A stretch of 45,001 nucleotides of DNA from Clostridia bacterium (GCA_017525805.1 JAFXSH010000014.1:1-45001), one strand, 5' to 3'. Positions 14,457 through 23,077 are shown, counted from the first letter of the stretch. Numbers and translations: made by a program. The notes: generated by a model not told the origin, from the letters alone.

Positions 14457-16454
14457 ATGAAAAGAACCCTGGCAACGATCCTGAGCCTGACGCTGATCAT
14501 CGGCCTGATGGGCGTTATGCCCGCTATGGCGGAGGAGACTGCGTCCCCTGTGGCGTACATCATGTACGCGGACAGCAACTGGGCCAACTGCTTCTGGATG
14601 GACGGCAACGAATATCCTGTGAAGGCGACCACCGCTGAAATCACCGGCGCGGGGCAGTACACCGTGGGCCTGGAATTCAATGAAGAGGCCGCCGGCCTGG
14701 CCTTCACCGCCCTGGGCATCAAGAACGGCGAAAACGCGCTGTCCGGCTATACCGTTGAAATCAAGGCTATGCGCGTCAACGGAGAGGAAATCGCCTTTGA
14801 AAAGGGCTACACTTCTTCTGACGACGGCGTGGAGACCCGCATGAACATCTACAACGAATGGGTGAGCGAGCTGCCCAAGGACGCCCGTTCTTTCGACGGT
14901 AAGACCGATGACGCCAAGCCCATCATCGTGGACAAGGAGCTCTTTGCTTCCGTCAAGAGCTTTGAGATTGACTTTGTGCTGCACCAGTTCGGCGTGGATA
15001 CCGCTTACATCATGTTCGCCGACAGCAGCTGGGCCAACTGCTTCTGGATGGACGGCAACGAGTATCCCGTTCAGGCCGCCACTGCTGTGATCGACGGCTT
15101 CGGCGATTACACTGTGGGCCTGGAGTTCAATGAGCCTGCTCAGGGTCTGGCATTCACTGCGCTGGGCATCGTGAACGGCGAAAAGACCTATCCCGGCGCG
15201 TATATCAAGATCAACGCCATTCGCCTGAACGGGGAAGAGATCGCCTTTGAAAAGGGCTACACCTCCTCCGACAATGGCATCGAGACCCGCATGAACATTT
15301 ACAATGAATGGGTGAGCGAAGTGCCCGCGGATGCCCGTTCTTACGATGGAAAGACCGATGACGCCAAGCCCGTCATCGTGGACAAGGAACTGTTCGCTTC
15401 TGTCAAGAGCTTTGAAATCGACTTCTCCCTCCTGCCCGTCACCGACGTGGCCTACATCATGTATGCCGACGGCAGCTGGGCCAACTGCTTCTGGATGGAC
15501 GGCAACGAATATCCCGTGAAGGCGGCCACCGCCGAAATCACCGGGGCCGGCACCTACACCGTGGGTTTGGAATTCAACGAAGAGGCCCAAGGCCTGGCCT
15601 TCACCGCGCTGGGCATCGTGAACGGCGAAAAGACCTTCAACGGCTACTTCATCGACATTACTGAAATCAAGGTGAACGGCGAGCCCATTGAAATCGGCAA
15701 AGGCTACACCTCGTCCGATAACGGCGTGGAAACTCGCGAGAACATCTACAACGAATGGGTGAGCGAGCTGCCCACCGACGCCCGCCGGGCGGACGGCGAC
15801 CTGGAAGGCGCTTCCCCCATTATCGTGAACAAGGATGCGTTCGCCGCGGTCAAGACCGTGGAAATCACCTTCAACTTCATCTACGGCAAGCCCATCGTCA
15901 AGGATGAAAGCGCGCCGCTGACCCAGGAAGAAGCGGACGCCCTCAAGAAGGACGCTGTCTTTAACGCCTACATCGGCGTGCAGGGCAAGGACACCTACGT
16001 GTTCCGCAACAGCTGGGAAGAGGCCAACTACGGCCGCGACAGCCAGGATCATCCCGACTTCTTCGGCCGGTTGACCGGCTGGGACGCCGATAACAACGCC
16101 GTGGACTACGGCGGTGCCTTCGTGGACGCAGAGATCACCGGCAACGGCGATTACGCCGTTTCCCTCACTACCGGCGACATGGGCATGGGCGAAACCAAGG
16201 ATTACAACATGCTCTTTGTTTCCACCGATATCCCCGCCGCGCTGGTGCGTGACGGCTTCCTGATCATCGACAATGTGAAGGTGAAGTTCGGCTCCGGCGC
16301 CACCCAGGAATACACCGAAGTGACCTCTGACGGCGAATACGCGGCGATCAAGATCATCGATGTGTACAACCAGGCCAATGCGCCCGCCATCGTCTACTCC
16401 GTGCCCGGTCCCAACGAGACCGTCACCATCTCCTTTACCGTCAGCGGCTGGTAA
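14457..16454 (+). CDS. Secreted multi-module protein with three tandem repeats, putative carbohydrate-binding
   Basis: A 665-residue exported protein with no catalytic domain. After a signal peptide ending PAMA (about residue 25) come three near-identical modules (about 33-179, 183-329 and 332-477) and a divergent fourth (about 503-665). Each repeat starts with AYIMYAD, continues with WANCFWMDGNEYP, then a GYTVGLEF-type strand, ALGIxNGE, KGYTSSDxGxxTR and NIYNEWVSE. The aromatic-rich, beta-strand-like pattern fits a jelly-roll carbohydrate-binding module. The secreted GH5 enzyme of the same operon carries one copy at its C-terminus, which strongly suggests glycan binding; this is inference, as I cannot match a named CBM family. 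There is no lipobox, LPXTG or dockerin. It probably acts outside the cell to capture substrate. An intercistronic hairpin follows. Confidence 0.9.
   Translation: MKRTLATILSLTLIIGLMGVMPAMAEETASPVAYIMYADSNWANCFWMDGNEYPVKATTAEITGAGQYTVGLEFNEEAAGLAFTALGIKNGENALSGYTVEIKAMRVNGEEIAFEKGYTSSDDGVETRMNIYNEWVSELPKDARSFDGKTDDAKPIIVDKELFASVKSFEIDFVLHQFGVDTAYIMFADSSWANCFWMDGNEYPVQAATAVIDGFGDYTVGLEFNEPAQGLAFTALGIVNGEKTYPGAYIKINAIRLNGEEIAFEKGYTSSDNGIETRMNIYNEWVSEVPADARSYDGKTDDAKPVIVDKELFASVKSFEIDFSLLPVTDVAYIMYADGSWANCFWMDGNEYPVKAATAEITGAGTYTVGLEFNEEAQGLAFTALGIVNGEKTFNGYFIDITEIKVNGEPIEIGKGYTSSDNGVETRENIYNEWVSELPTDARRADGDLEGASPIIVNKDAFAAVKTVEITFNFIYGKPIVKDESAPLTQEEADALKKDAVFNAYIGVQGKDTYVFRNSWEEANYGRDSQDHPDFFGRLTGWDADNNAVDYGGAFVDAEITGNGDYAVSLTTGDMGMGETKDYNMLFVSTDIPAALVRDGFLIIDNVKVKFGSGATQEYTEVTSDGEYAAIKIIDVYNQANAPAIVYSVPGPNETVTISFTVSGW
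14553..15887 (+). repeat. Three tandem ~445-base coding repeats
   Basis: The units at about 14553-14993, 15003-15443 and 15450-15887 are similar at DNA level, including the 20-base stretch GCCAACTGCTTCTGGATGGA in each. The period is 150, then 149 codons. Low divergence suggests recent internal duplication or homogenisation. Confidence 0.85.
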
Positions 16455-16468
16455 TGCCGCGGCCATGG

Positions 16469-16502
16469 CCGGGGCGCGCCCTGCGAATGGGGCGTTCCCC
16501 GG
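16469..16502 (+). terminator. Intercistronic hairpin after the module-repeat gene
   Basis: CCGGGG (16469-16474) pairs with CCCCGG (16497-16502), with inner arms CGCCC and GGGCG (16477-16481 and 16490-16494). The T tract after it is weak, so it probably trims or stabilises the upstream mRNA and reduces read-through into the permease genes. A CGGCCATGGCCG palindrome precedes it. Confidence 0.55.
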
Positions 16503-16541
16503 TCTGTTTCCAACGAATACCGTCGAGGAAGTGATTTACAC

Positions 16542-18029
16542 ATGAGCACCGCTGTCCAAGCGCTGCCTCGGGAGGAAAGGGTATCCCTGGGCCGCAGGCT
16601 TCCGCTGTGGGTGTTCCGCGCCGCCGCGCTGCTGGCAGGCATTTCCGTCTTTTTTCCGCCCGCCAATCCGGGCCGGATCAGCGAAAAGATCAATGCCTCT
16701 GCCAGCCTGTTCACCACCGGCGTCAGCTACGGCACCATCACTAACAGCATGGGCCGCATCCTGCGCTCCCAATGGATCCAGGACGCGGACATCAAACTGC
16801 TGATGATCGCCTGCGTGGCGGTCATGGCAGGGGTGATCCTCTGCGGCGCCGGCGGGTGCATGAGCCTGGGCAACCGCAAAATGCGGCGGGTGGGGCTGGC
16901 CTTGCCCCTGATCGGCGCGCCGGTCATGGGCGCGGGGCTGCTGCTGATCCGCCGTACCTATGACAGGATGCTGGCCCACGGCGAGGAAGTGGGCAAGCTG
17001 GACAAGATCGGCATCATGGTTCCGGATGGGTTTTGGGTGTTCTGCGCGTTCGCGGGGCTGCTGTTCCTGACGGCGCTGATTGCTTTCCTGTCCACCGGAA
17101 AGGAAACCGATCCGGCGGCAAAAATGGAAATGGAGGAAAAGTACCGGCTGTTCCTGATGATGCTGCCGGTCATCCTGCTCTCGCTGGTGTTCGCTTACCT
17201 GCCCATCTGGGGCTGGCGCTTCGCGTTTTTCGATTACACGCCCGGCGGCAGCATCGGCGCGGACAACTATGTGGGCTTCAAGTGGTTCAGCTTCCTTTTC
17301 AGTGATCCCGCCACCACCAAGGATCTGCTGCGGGTGCTGCGCAATACGCTGGTTATGAGCGGCCTGGGCATCGCCACCTCCTGGCTGCCCATCGCGTTCG
17401 CCATTCTGCTGGCGGAAATGCGCTCCACCAAGTTCCAGTGTTTCGTGCAAACCTTCACCACCATTCCCAACTTCATTTCCTGGGTGCTGGTGTACGCCAT
17501 CGCTATTTGTATATTCTCCACCGACGGCTTCGTCAATTCCTTCCTGACCAACGTGATGCACGTATCAGGAGCCAAAACCAATTACCTGCAGATTGCCGAC
17601 CATACCTGGCTGAAAATGCTGCTGTGGGGAACCTGGAAGGGCGTGGGCTGGAGCGCCATCATCTATATCGCCGGCATCGCGGGCATCGACCAGCAGCTGT
17701 ATGAAGCGGCGAAGGTAGACGGCGCCAACCGTTTCCGCTGCATCTGGCACATCACCATTCCCGGCTTGATTCCCACTTACATGGTGATGCTGCTGATGAG
17801 CATCGCGGGTATCCTGAGCAACGGCATGGAGCAGTATCTGGTGTTTTCCAACGCCATGAACAAAGATGTGATTGAGGTGCTGGATCTGTACGTGTACAAC
17901 ATCGGCATCGGGCAGAACCGCATCTCCCTGAGCACGGTGGTGGGCATCTCCAAGTCCCTGATCGGCATCACGCTGCTCTTCGCGGCCAACGGCATATCGA
18001 AGACCATCCGCGGCGAAAGCATCATATAA
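16542..18029 (+). CDS. Sugar ABC transporter permease, LplB/YteP type, with N-terminal membrane extension
   Basis: A 495-residue membrane protein. The last ~290 residues are an LplB-type permease: the core begins near LFLMMLPVILLSLVFAYLP (about 203-221), followed by NTLVMSGLGIATSWLPIAFA and the ATPase-docking EAA loop LYEAAKVDGANRFRCIWHI. The first ~195 residues are an extra region with about four hydrophobic segments (near 23-41, 84-105, 120-137 and 165-187). The operon 1 permease has an extension of the same length but little obvious sequence identity. Function of the extension is unknown; sensing or partner binding is possible. A GAGGAAG ribosome site precedes the ATG at a slightly long distance. 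Confidence 0.92.
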   Translation: MSTAVQALPREERVSLGRRLPLWVFRAAALLAGISVFFPPANPGRISEKINASASLFTTGVSYGTITNSMGRILRSQWIQDADIKLLMIACVAVMAGVILCGAGGCMSLGNRKMRRVGLALPLIGAPVMGAGLLLIRRTYDRMLAHGEEVGKLDKIGIMVPDGFWVFCAFAGLLFLTALIAFLSTGKETDPAAKMEMEEKYRLFLMMLPVILLSLVFAYLPIWGWRFAFFDYTPGGSIGADNYVGFKWFSFLFSDPATTKDLLRVLRNTLVMSGLGIATSWLPIAFAILLAEMRSTKFQCFVQTFTTIPNFISWVLVYAIAICIFSTDGFVNSFLTNVMHVSGAKTNYLQIADHTWLKMLLWGTWKGVGWSAIIYIAGIAGIDQQLYEAAKVDGANRFRCIWHITIPGLIPTYMVMLLMSIAGILSNGMEQYLVFSNAMNKDVIEVLDLYVYNIGIGQNRISLSTVVGISKSLIGITLLFAANGISKTIRGESII

Positions 18030-18044
18030 GGGGAGGCGATCGGA

Positions 18045-19001
18045 ATGAGAAAAAAAGAAAAGGCCTCCGTCCTGCATATCAGACGCACCGCCGGGGATTG
18101 GGTGTTTGAAACCGCCGTCGTCGTTTTCTTCTGCGTCTTCACATTCATTTGTGTTTTTCCCTTCTACTACCTGCTCATCAACACCATTTCTGATAATGAT
18201 CTGGTGACCAGCGGACGGGTGAATTTCTTCCCCATGCTGAAAAACGAGGCGGGCCAGGCCGTGTTCGGCTTGCAGATCAGCAATTACGTGGCCCTTCGCA
18301 ACGTGCAGGATCTGGGCTCGTCCGTGCTGGTGACGGTGGCCCGCACCGTATTGGGAACGGCCCTGATGGTCATCACCTCCGCTTGGGCGGGATACCTGGT
18401 GACCAAGCAGAAAATGTGGAAACGCTCCTTCTGGTACCGTTTCCTGGTGGTCACCATGTATTTTAACGCCGGCCTGGTGCCCTGGTACATGAACATGCTG
18501 ATGATGGGCCTGACGGATAATTTCCTGGCCTATATCATTCCCGGGATGGTGGCGCCCTATAATATCATCCTGGTAAAAACCTACATCGAATCCATCCCCT
18601 CCTCGCTGGAGGAAAGTGCGGTCATCGACGGGGCGTCCACGGTGAAGGTCTGGCTTCGGATCATCCTGCCCCTCAGCGTGCCGATCCTGGCCACCATCGC
18701 CATTTTCGGCGCGGTAGGGAACTGGAATTCCTTCCAGGATTCCCTGCTGCTGATGAACAACCGACCGGATCTCTATACGCTCCAGCACCGGCTGTACATC
18801 TACCTGAATTCCTCCAGCAACCTGGGCGCCATGATGAGCCAGGGCGGCACCATCAGCGAACAGGCAGCCCAAAGTATGCTGAACCAGCGGGTGATCCAGT
18901 ACACGGTCTCCATGGTCAGCATCATCCCCATCCTGCTGGTGTATCCTTTCATGCAGCGCTACTTCGTCAAGGGCATCATGCTGGGCGCGGTGAAGGGATG
19001 A
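18045..19001 (+). CDS. Sugar ABC transporter permease, LplC/YtcP type, operon 2
   Basis: A 318-residue inner-membrane permease with six predicted helices. The EAA loop reads LEESAVIDGASTVKVWLRI, and the protein ends with the family tail QRYFVKGIMLGAVKG. It forms the heterodimeric channel with the extended permease encoded 15 bases upstream. The start ATG has GGGGAGG upstream. A 30-residue insertion near the last extracellular loop (LNSSSNLGAMMSQGG region) is typical for this subgroup. As in operon 1 there is no ATPase gene nearby. Confidence 0.93.
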   Translation: MRKKEKASVLHIRRTAGDWVFETAVVVFFCVFTFICVFPFYYLLINTISDNDLVTSGRVNFFPMLKNEAGQAVFGLQISNYVALRNVQDLGSSVLVTVARTVLGTALMVITSAWAGYLVTKQKMWKRSFWYRFLVVTMYFNAGLVPWYMNMLMMGLTDNFLAYIIPGMVAPYNIILVKTYIESIPSSLEESAVIDGASTVKVWLRIILPLSVPILATIAIFGAVGNWNSFQDSLLLMNNRPDLYTLQHRLYIYLNSSSNLGAMMSQGGTISEQAAQSMLNQRVIQYTVSMVSIIPILLVYPFMQRYFVKGIMLGAVKG

Positions 19002-19030
19002 GAACAAAACGATCAAGGAGGTCGTATCTC

Positions 19031-20794
19031 ATGAGAAAAATGCTTTCTTTCCTGCTGTGCCTGTCGATCCTTTTCGCCCTGGCAACTGTGCCCGCCGCGG
19101 CGGAAAACAAGGATATTTACGCCAAGCTTGAGGAAATCGGCGTGTACGACGGCGACCCCATCACCATCAACGTCTATACCCAATTGGCCAATTACAGCGG
19201 CATCCAGGCGCACTGGAGCGCCGACCTGCTGCTGGATATGTTCAACGTGAAAATCAATATTATCCCCGAGTCCGACGGCACTTACGCCACCCGCATGGAA
19301 AGCGGCAACCTGGGGGACATCGTGGTTTGGGGCGCGGACGGCGACCAGTACCAGGACGCGGTGAACCAGGGGCTGCTCCTGGACTGGGAGGAGGACGGCC
19401 TGGCGGAGGAATACGCCCCCTACCTGTGGGAGAACTACCAGATCGCCCTGGAAACCAACCGCGCCAAGAGCCCTGATAAAAAGATCCACGGCTTTGGTCA
19501 TAACGTGGCGCTGAAAGCCGGCAGCCATGAAAACTTCTTCTACACCTGGGACATCCGCTGGGACCTGTACAAGGAGTTGGGCTGCCCCGAGGTGAAGGAC
19601 CTGGACGGCATGATCGACCTGTTCAAAAAGATGAAGGAAATCTGTCCCAAGGATGAAAACGGCAATGAAACCTACGCTGTTTCCATCTGGCCGGACTGGG
19701 ACGGCAACATGGTCATGTACGTGAAATCTCTGGCCACCGCCTATTACGGCTGGGACGAATTTGAAATGGGGCTCATCAACACCGAAAACGGGCAGTTCCA
19801 GGGCTGCCTGGAGCCCGACGGCCTGTATATCCAGAGCCTGAAATTCTTCAATAAGCTCTACCGCGAAGGGCTGCTGGATCCCAACTCTGCCAGCCAGACC
19901 TATTCCACCATGGGCGAAAAGGTAAAGGCCGGCGGCACCTTCTGGAGCATCTTCAACTTTGCCGGCTCCTCCATTTTCAACACCACAGAGCATCTGGACG
20001 CGGGCAAATACATGTACACCATGGTGCCCCAAGAGGCGACGCCCATTACCTACGGCTTGTCCCTCACCGGCGGCAACCGGCTCTGGACCGTGGGCGCGGA
20101 CGCCGAATACCCCGAATTGTGCCTGGCGATCATTGATTACCTGGCCACGCCCGAAGGGAGCCTGACCATGTGGTACGGCCCCAAGGGAATGACCTGGGAT
20201 TACGATGGGGATGGCGGCGCGTATTTTACCGAACTGGGCAAAAAGACCAGTCAGGACCCCGCCTATGACCTGACCGGCACCGTGCTCATCGGCCCCCGCA
20301 CGGGCAAGGAATACCCCCAGAGCGGCTCCTACAACGACGGCGCGCTGCAAATCAACAACACCACCCTGACCTCCAGCCAGCAGAACCCCGACAGCAAGAA
20401 GGTCGAAACCCTGGACAAGGAAGGCTGGGTCAGCGTGCTCGCCGCTGATCTTAAGCCCATCCAGCAGGCCTGGTGCGATTGGGCCGGCGCAGCCTCCACC
20501 CAGCAGTACCTGGAAAACCATCCCTACAAGGTGATGCTGGATAAGGGCACTTACGCTCCCGGCAAGCGGGATCAGGTGCTGGACACCAAATGGAGCCAGA
20601 TTCAGACCGCGGTGAAAACCTACAGCTGGCGCGCCATCTACGCCAAAAACGACGGCGAATTCAATTTCCACCTGAATCAGATGACCAAGGACTGCAACGC
20701 CTACGGCTATCAGGACTGCGTGGCCTGGTGCGAGGAGCAGGCGGCCTTGTGCTGGGCCGCTCAGCAAGCCCAGGCGGCTGTGACCCAGCCGTAA
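19031..20794 (+). CDS. Extracellular sugar-binding protein of ABC transporter, operon 2
   Basis: A 587-residue solute-binding protein, longer than the operon 1 protein and only distantly similar to it. I take the ATG at 19031, which has AAGGAGGT eight bases upstream and gives a clean signal peptide ending PAAA at residue 24. An in-frame ATG at 18998 would overlap the permease stop and add a charged stretch that spoils the signal. The body shows the LplA-like start ITINVYTQLANYSG, many aromatic residues (WDIRWDLYKELG, SIWPDWDGNM) suited to sugar stacking, and TGGNRLWTVGADAEYPE. There is no lipobox, since the leader cysteine is preceded by FLL, so the anchoring is unclear. It is expected to deliver oligosaccharides released by the secreted GH5 to the two permeases. 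Confidence 0.92.
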   Translation: MRKMLSFLLCLSILFALATVPAAAENKDIYAKLEEIGVYDGDPITINVYTQLANYSGIQAHWSADLLLDMFNVKINIIPESDGTYATRMESGNLGDIVVWGADGDQYQDAVNQGLLLDWEEDGLAEEYAPYLWENYQIALETNRAKSPDKKIHGFGHNVALKAGSHENFFYTWDIRWDLYKELGCPEVKDLDGMIDLFKKMKEICPKDENGNETYAVSIWPDWDGNMVMYVKSLATAYYGWDEFEMGLINTENGQFQGCLEPDGLYIQSLKFFNKLYREGLLDPNSASQTYSTMGEKVKAGGTFWSIFNFAGSSIFNTTEHLDAGKYMYTMVPQEATPITYGLSLTGGNRLWTVGADAEYPELCLAIIDYLATPEGSLTMWYGPKGMTWDYDGDGGAYFTELGKKTSQDPAYDLTGTVLIGPRTGKEYPQSGSYNDGALQINNTTLTSSQQNPDSKKVETLDKEGWVSVLAADLKPIQQAWCDWAGAASTQQYLENHPYKVMLDKGTYAPGKRDQVLDTKWSQIQTAVKTYSWRAIYAKNDGEFNFHLNQMTKDCNAYGYQDCVAWCEEQAALCWAAQQAQAAVTQP

Positions 20795-20810
20795 AGGGCG
20801 TTTGCCATCG

Positions 20811-20836
20811 TCCCCTCCCCCTAGGCGGGGAGGGGA
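20811..20836 (+). terminator. Intercistronic hairpin after solute-binding gene 2
   Basis: CCCCTCCCC (20812-20820) pairs perfectly with GGGGAGGGG (20827-20835) around a 6-base loop, and flanking T and A extend it. Only ATTGATTT follows, so termination would be partial. Confidence 0.65.
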
Positions 20837-20863
20837 TTGATTTATGGAAAGGACGGAAAAAAC

Positions 20864-22666
20864 ATGAAGCAGCTTTTCCTGCTCTGCATGGCGTTTGCCC
20901 TGCTGATTCCAGCGTTTCCCTGCGCCGCGGAAGCATCTTCCGGCGACGACGGTTCCATCCGCCTTTCTCTCACAGCCGTTGAAGCGACCCGGCTGATGGG
21001 AAACGGCATCAATCTGGGAAACACCATGGAAGCCTGCGATTACACCCGGGGCAATTTTGCTGCCGATCCAACGGTGTATGAAACGTATTGGGGGCAGCCC
21101 GTGACCACCCAGGACATGCTCACCGCTATGAAGGCGGCCGGCTTTGATACCATCCGGATCCCCGTGGCTTGGATGACCAACGCCACGGCCATGCCTTATG
21201 CGATGAAGGATTATACCATCAGCGAAGCGTATCTGGCCCGGGTGCGAGAGATCGTGGATTATGCCCGGAACGCCGATATGTATGTGATCCTCAACGATCA
21301 CTGGGACGGCGGCTGGTGGGGCATGTTCGGCTCGGAGGACCCGGACACCGTTTCCTTCGCCATAGAGGCCTACTGCGGTATGTGGAAGCAGATCGCCGAG
21401 TATTTCCGGGATTATTCCGATTACGTAATTTTTGAAAGCGCCAATGAAGAGCTGGGCAGCTCCTTCGATCAGAATTCCCCCTGCTACTGTAAGGATTCCG
21501 TAGCCAATTACCTGAGCGACAACGAAAAATATGCCTTGGCCAACCGGATCAACCAGGCGTTTGTGGATACCGTGCGCGCCGTCGGCGGCAATAACGCCCA
21601 GCGCTTTTTGCTCATTGCGGGCTACAACACCAATATCGACTATACCTTCGATTCCCGCTTCAAAATGCCCGCCGATTCAGCGGAAAAGAAGCTGATGATC
21701 TCGGTGCACTATTACGATCCCTGGAGCTACTGCGGCGCATCCAGCGCGGCGGGGGCTACGTTGTGGGGAAAGGCGGCTGATTTCGAGGGCATGTATCGGA
21801 CGCTGAGCAAAATGAGCAAGTTCGTCAAGCAGGGCTACGGCGTGGTGATCGGCGAATACGGCGCGTTGCCGGGAAGCGATAACGTGATGAAAAAGAACGC
21901 GCCGGCGTACCACAAGGCATTCCTGGATTGCTGCGACGCGCTGGACTTCACCTCCTGCCTCTGGGACTGTAGCGGTTTCTTTGTCCGTAGGAAACTGACG
22001 ATTGCGGAGCCTGAAATGGCGGCGGTCTACGCCGGGCGCAACGCCGCTTCTGAGGCGGCGAAGGACTACGCCCTCATCGCCGAGGCCGGCAAAAAAGCCG
22101 TAGAGGAAGCGGCCGCCAATGCCCCGGCAACCCTGCGGGAGGACGCCTTGCAGGTGTCGGAAGGCGCCAGCGTGGCCTGGATCATGTTCAGCGAGGGCAG
22201 CTGGGCCCTGAGCTACAGCGTGGGAGACGTATACAGCCCCGATTCCATCACCCCCGGCATCGTGCCAACCGACGTGAAAATCACCGGCCCCGGAGAATAC
22301 ACCGTGGCTCTGGATTTCGCCGGCACCGAAAAGGGCTATGCGGAAAACACCGCGTTCAGTGCCGTGGGCATTTCCAACGGAGAAATGAATTTTCCCGGTT
22401 ACTGCATCCAAATCACCGATTTGAAAATCAACGGGGAAAGCGTCAGGCTCAAGGGCCGTAACTACACCTGCTCCGACGACGGCAAGTGTACCCGCACCAA
22501 TCTGTTTAACGAATGGGTGAACATGAAGGGCGTCAATCAGAGCAACGCCCGGGTGCCCATCGGCGATCTCACCGGCATTTCTGCCACGTTGCTGGACCGC
22601 AGCCTGCCGGCCATGAACCGCATCGAATCGCTGTCCGTCACCTTCACCTACGCGCCCCGGAAATGA
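20864..22666 (+). CDS. Secreted GH5 endoglucanase-like enzyme with C-terminal repeat module
   Basis: A 600-residue secreted enzyme. After a signal peptide (about 1-23) a GH5 TIM barrel (about 36-380) shows MGNGINLGNTMEA (45-57), the RIPVAW motif (98-103), ILNDHWDGGWW (142-152), the acid/base E195 in ESANEELG, HYYDPW (282-287) and the nucleophile E331 in VVIGEYGAL. This pattern fits cellulase-type GH5 endoglucanases. A helical linker (about 390-425) leads to a C-terminal module (437-597) homologous to the repeats of the secreted protein encoded at 14457: it has AWIMFSEGSWA, the ITGPGEYTVALDF strand, AVGISNGE, and NYTCSDDG with TRTNLFNEWV. Cysteine pairs are added here. The start at 20864 (AAAGGA upstream) is preferred over 20837 because it begins directly at the signal peptide. 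It is the last gene of operon 2. Confidence 0.92.
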   Translation: MKQLFLLCMAFALLIPAFPCAAEASSGDDGSIRLSLTAVEATRLMGNGINLGNTMEACDYTRGNFAADPTVYETYWGQPVTTQDMLTAMKAAGFDTIRIPVAWMTNATAMPYAMKDYTISEAYLARVREIVDYARNADMYVILNDHWDGGWWGMFGSEDPDTVSFAIEAYCGMWKQIAEYFRDYSDYVIFESANEELGSSFDQNSPCYCKDSVANYLSDNEKYALANRINQAFVDTVRAVGGNNAQRFLLIAGYNTNIDYTFDSRFKMPADSAEKKLMISVHYYDPWSYCGASSAAGATLWGKAADFEGMYRTLSKMSKFVKQGYGVVIGEYGALPGSDNVMKKNAPAYHKAFLDCCDALDFTSCLWDCSGFFVRRKLTIAEPEMAAVYAGRNAASEAAKDYALIAEAGKKAVEEAAANAPATLREDALQVSEGASVAWIMFSEGSWALSYSVGDVYSPDSITPGIVPTDVKITGPGEYTVALDFAGTEKGYAENTAFSAVGISNGEMNFPGYCIQITDLKINGESVRLKGRNYTCSDDGKCTRTNLFNEWVNMKGVNQSNARVPIGDLTGISATLLDRSLPAMNRIESLSVTFTYAPRK

Positions 22667-22734
22667 TCTGTCATCTGTATGGCGCCCAGAATTCAATATG
22701 TTCCGGGAGCAGCCGATGCGGCAAATACCGGATC

Positions 22735-22772
22735 ACCGTCTGCCCCTCAGCCATCATGATGACGGTTTTTTC
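22735..22772 (+). terminator. Terminator of glycan operon 2
   Basis: ACCGTC (22735-22740) pairs with GACGGT (22761-22766), a CATCATGATG palindrome lies within, and six Ts follow. It lies about 70 bases after the GH5 stop. Confidence 0.7.
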
Positions 22773-23029
22773 AAAAACATGAAAGTGCACGACAGGCCGA
22801 AAAACACAGCAGTCAGCGCCTCCACTCGAAATGCGGCGTTCAAGGATGGGTTTGACGAAAAAAGCAGAATTTCTCCCTTTTTGCAGAATGCAGGGTGTAA
22901 TGGATGGAAGAGGACGACACCTATGACGCGGTGTTTGCCGTCATGACGAATCCAGGATCAGCGTCCAGGTGCCGCCGGACATCCTCAATATGCCGCCCCT
23001 TAAGCGCGGCAGGAAGAAATAAGCGCATG
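22773..23029. other. Intergenic region between convergent units
   Basis: About 260 bases with no supported gene; an 82-codon plus-strand frame starting at 22698 has no family resemblance and begins inside the terminator region. Confidence 0.5.
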
Positions 23030-23077
23030 AAAAAGCCCTCCTTCCGCGGATGACCTTCATCCACAGTTGGAGGGCTT
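23030..23077 (-). terminator. Terminator downstream of guaA (double-stem hairpin)
   Basis: The outer arms AAGCCCTCC and GGAGGGCTT (23033-23041 and 23069-23077) pair perfectly. An inner perfect hairpin GGATGA/TCATCC lies at 23048-23062. On the minus strand it runs directly into five Ts, so it acts as a terminator for transcripts arriving from guaA, about 185 bases after the guaA stop. Confidence 0.75.

Noticed and set aside
14400..16466. A 688-codon minus-strand frame opposite the module-repeat gene
   Set aside because: It mirrors the coding repeats on the other strand; its repetitive look comes from the real gene's repeats.
19013..21301. A 762-codon minus-strand frame opposite the binding protein and GH5
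   Set aside because: Shadow frame opposite two clear genes; no recognisable protein.
22698..22946. An 82-codon frame after the secreted GH5
   Set aside because: It begins before the operon 2 terminator and resembles no protein; treated as non-coding.
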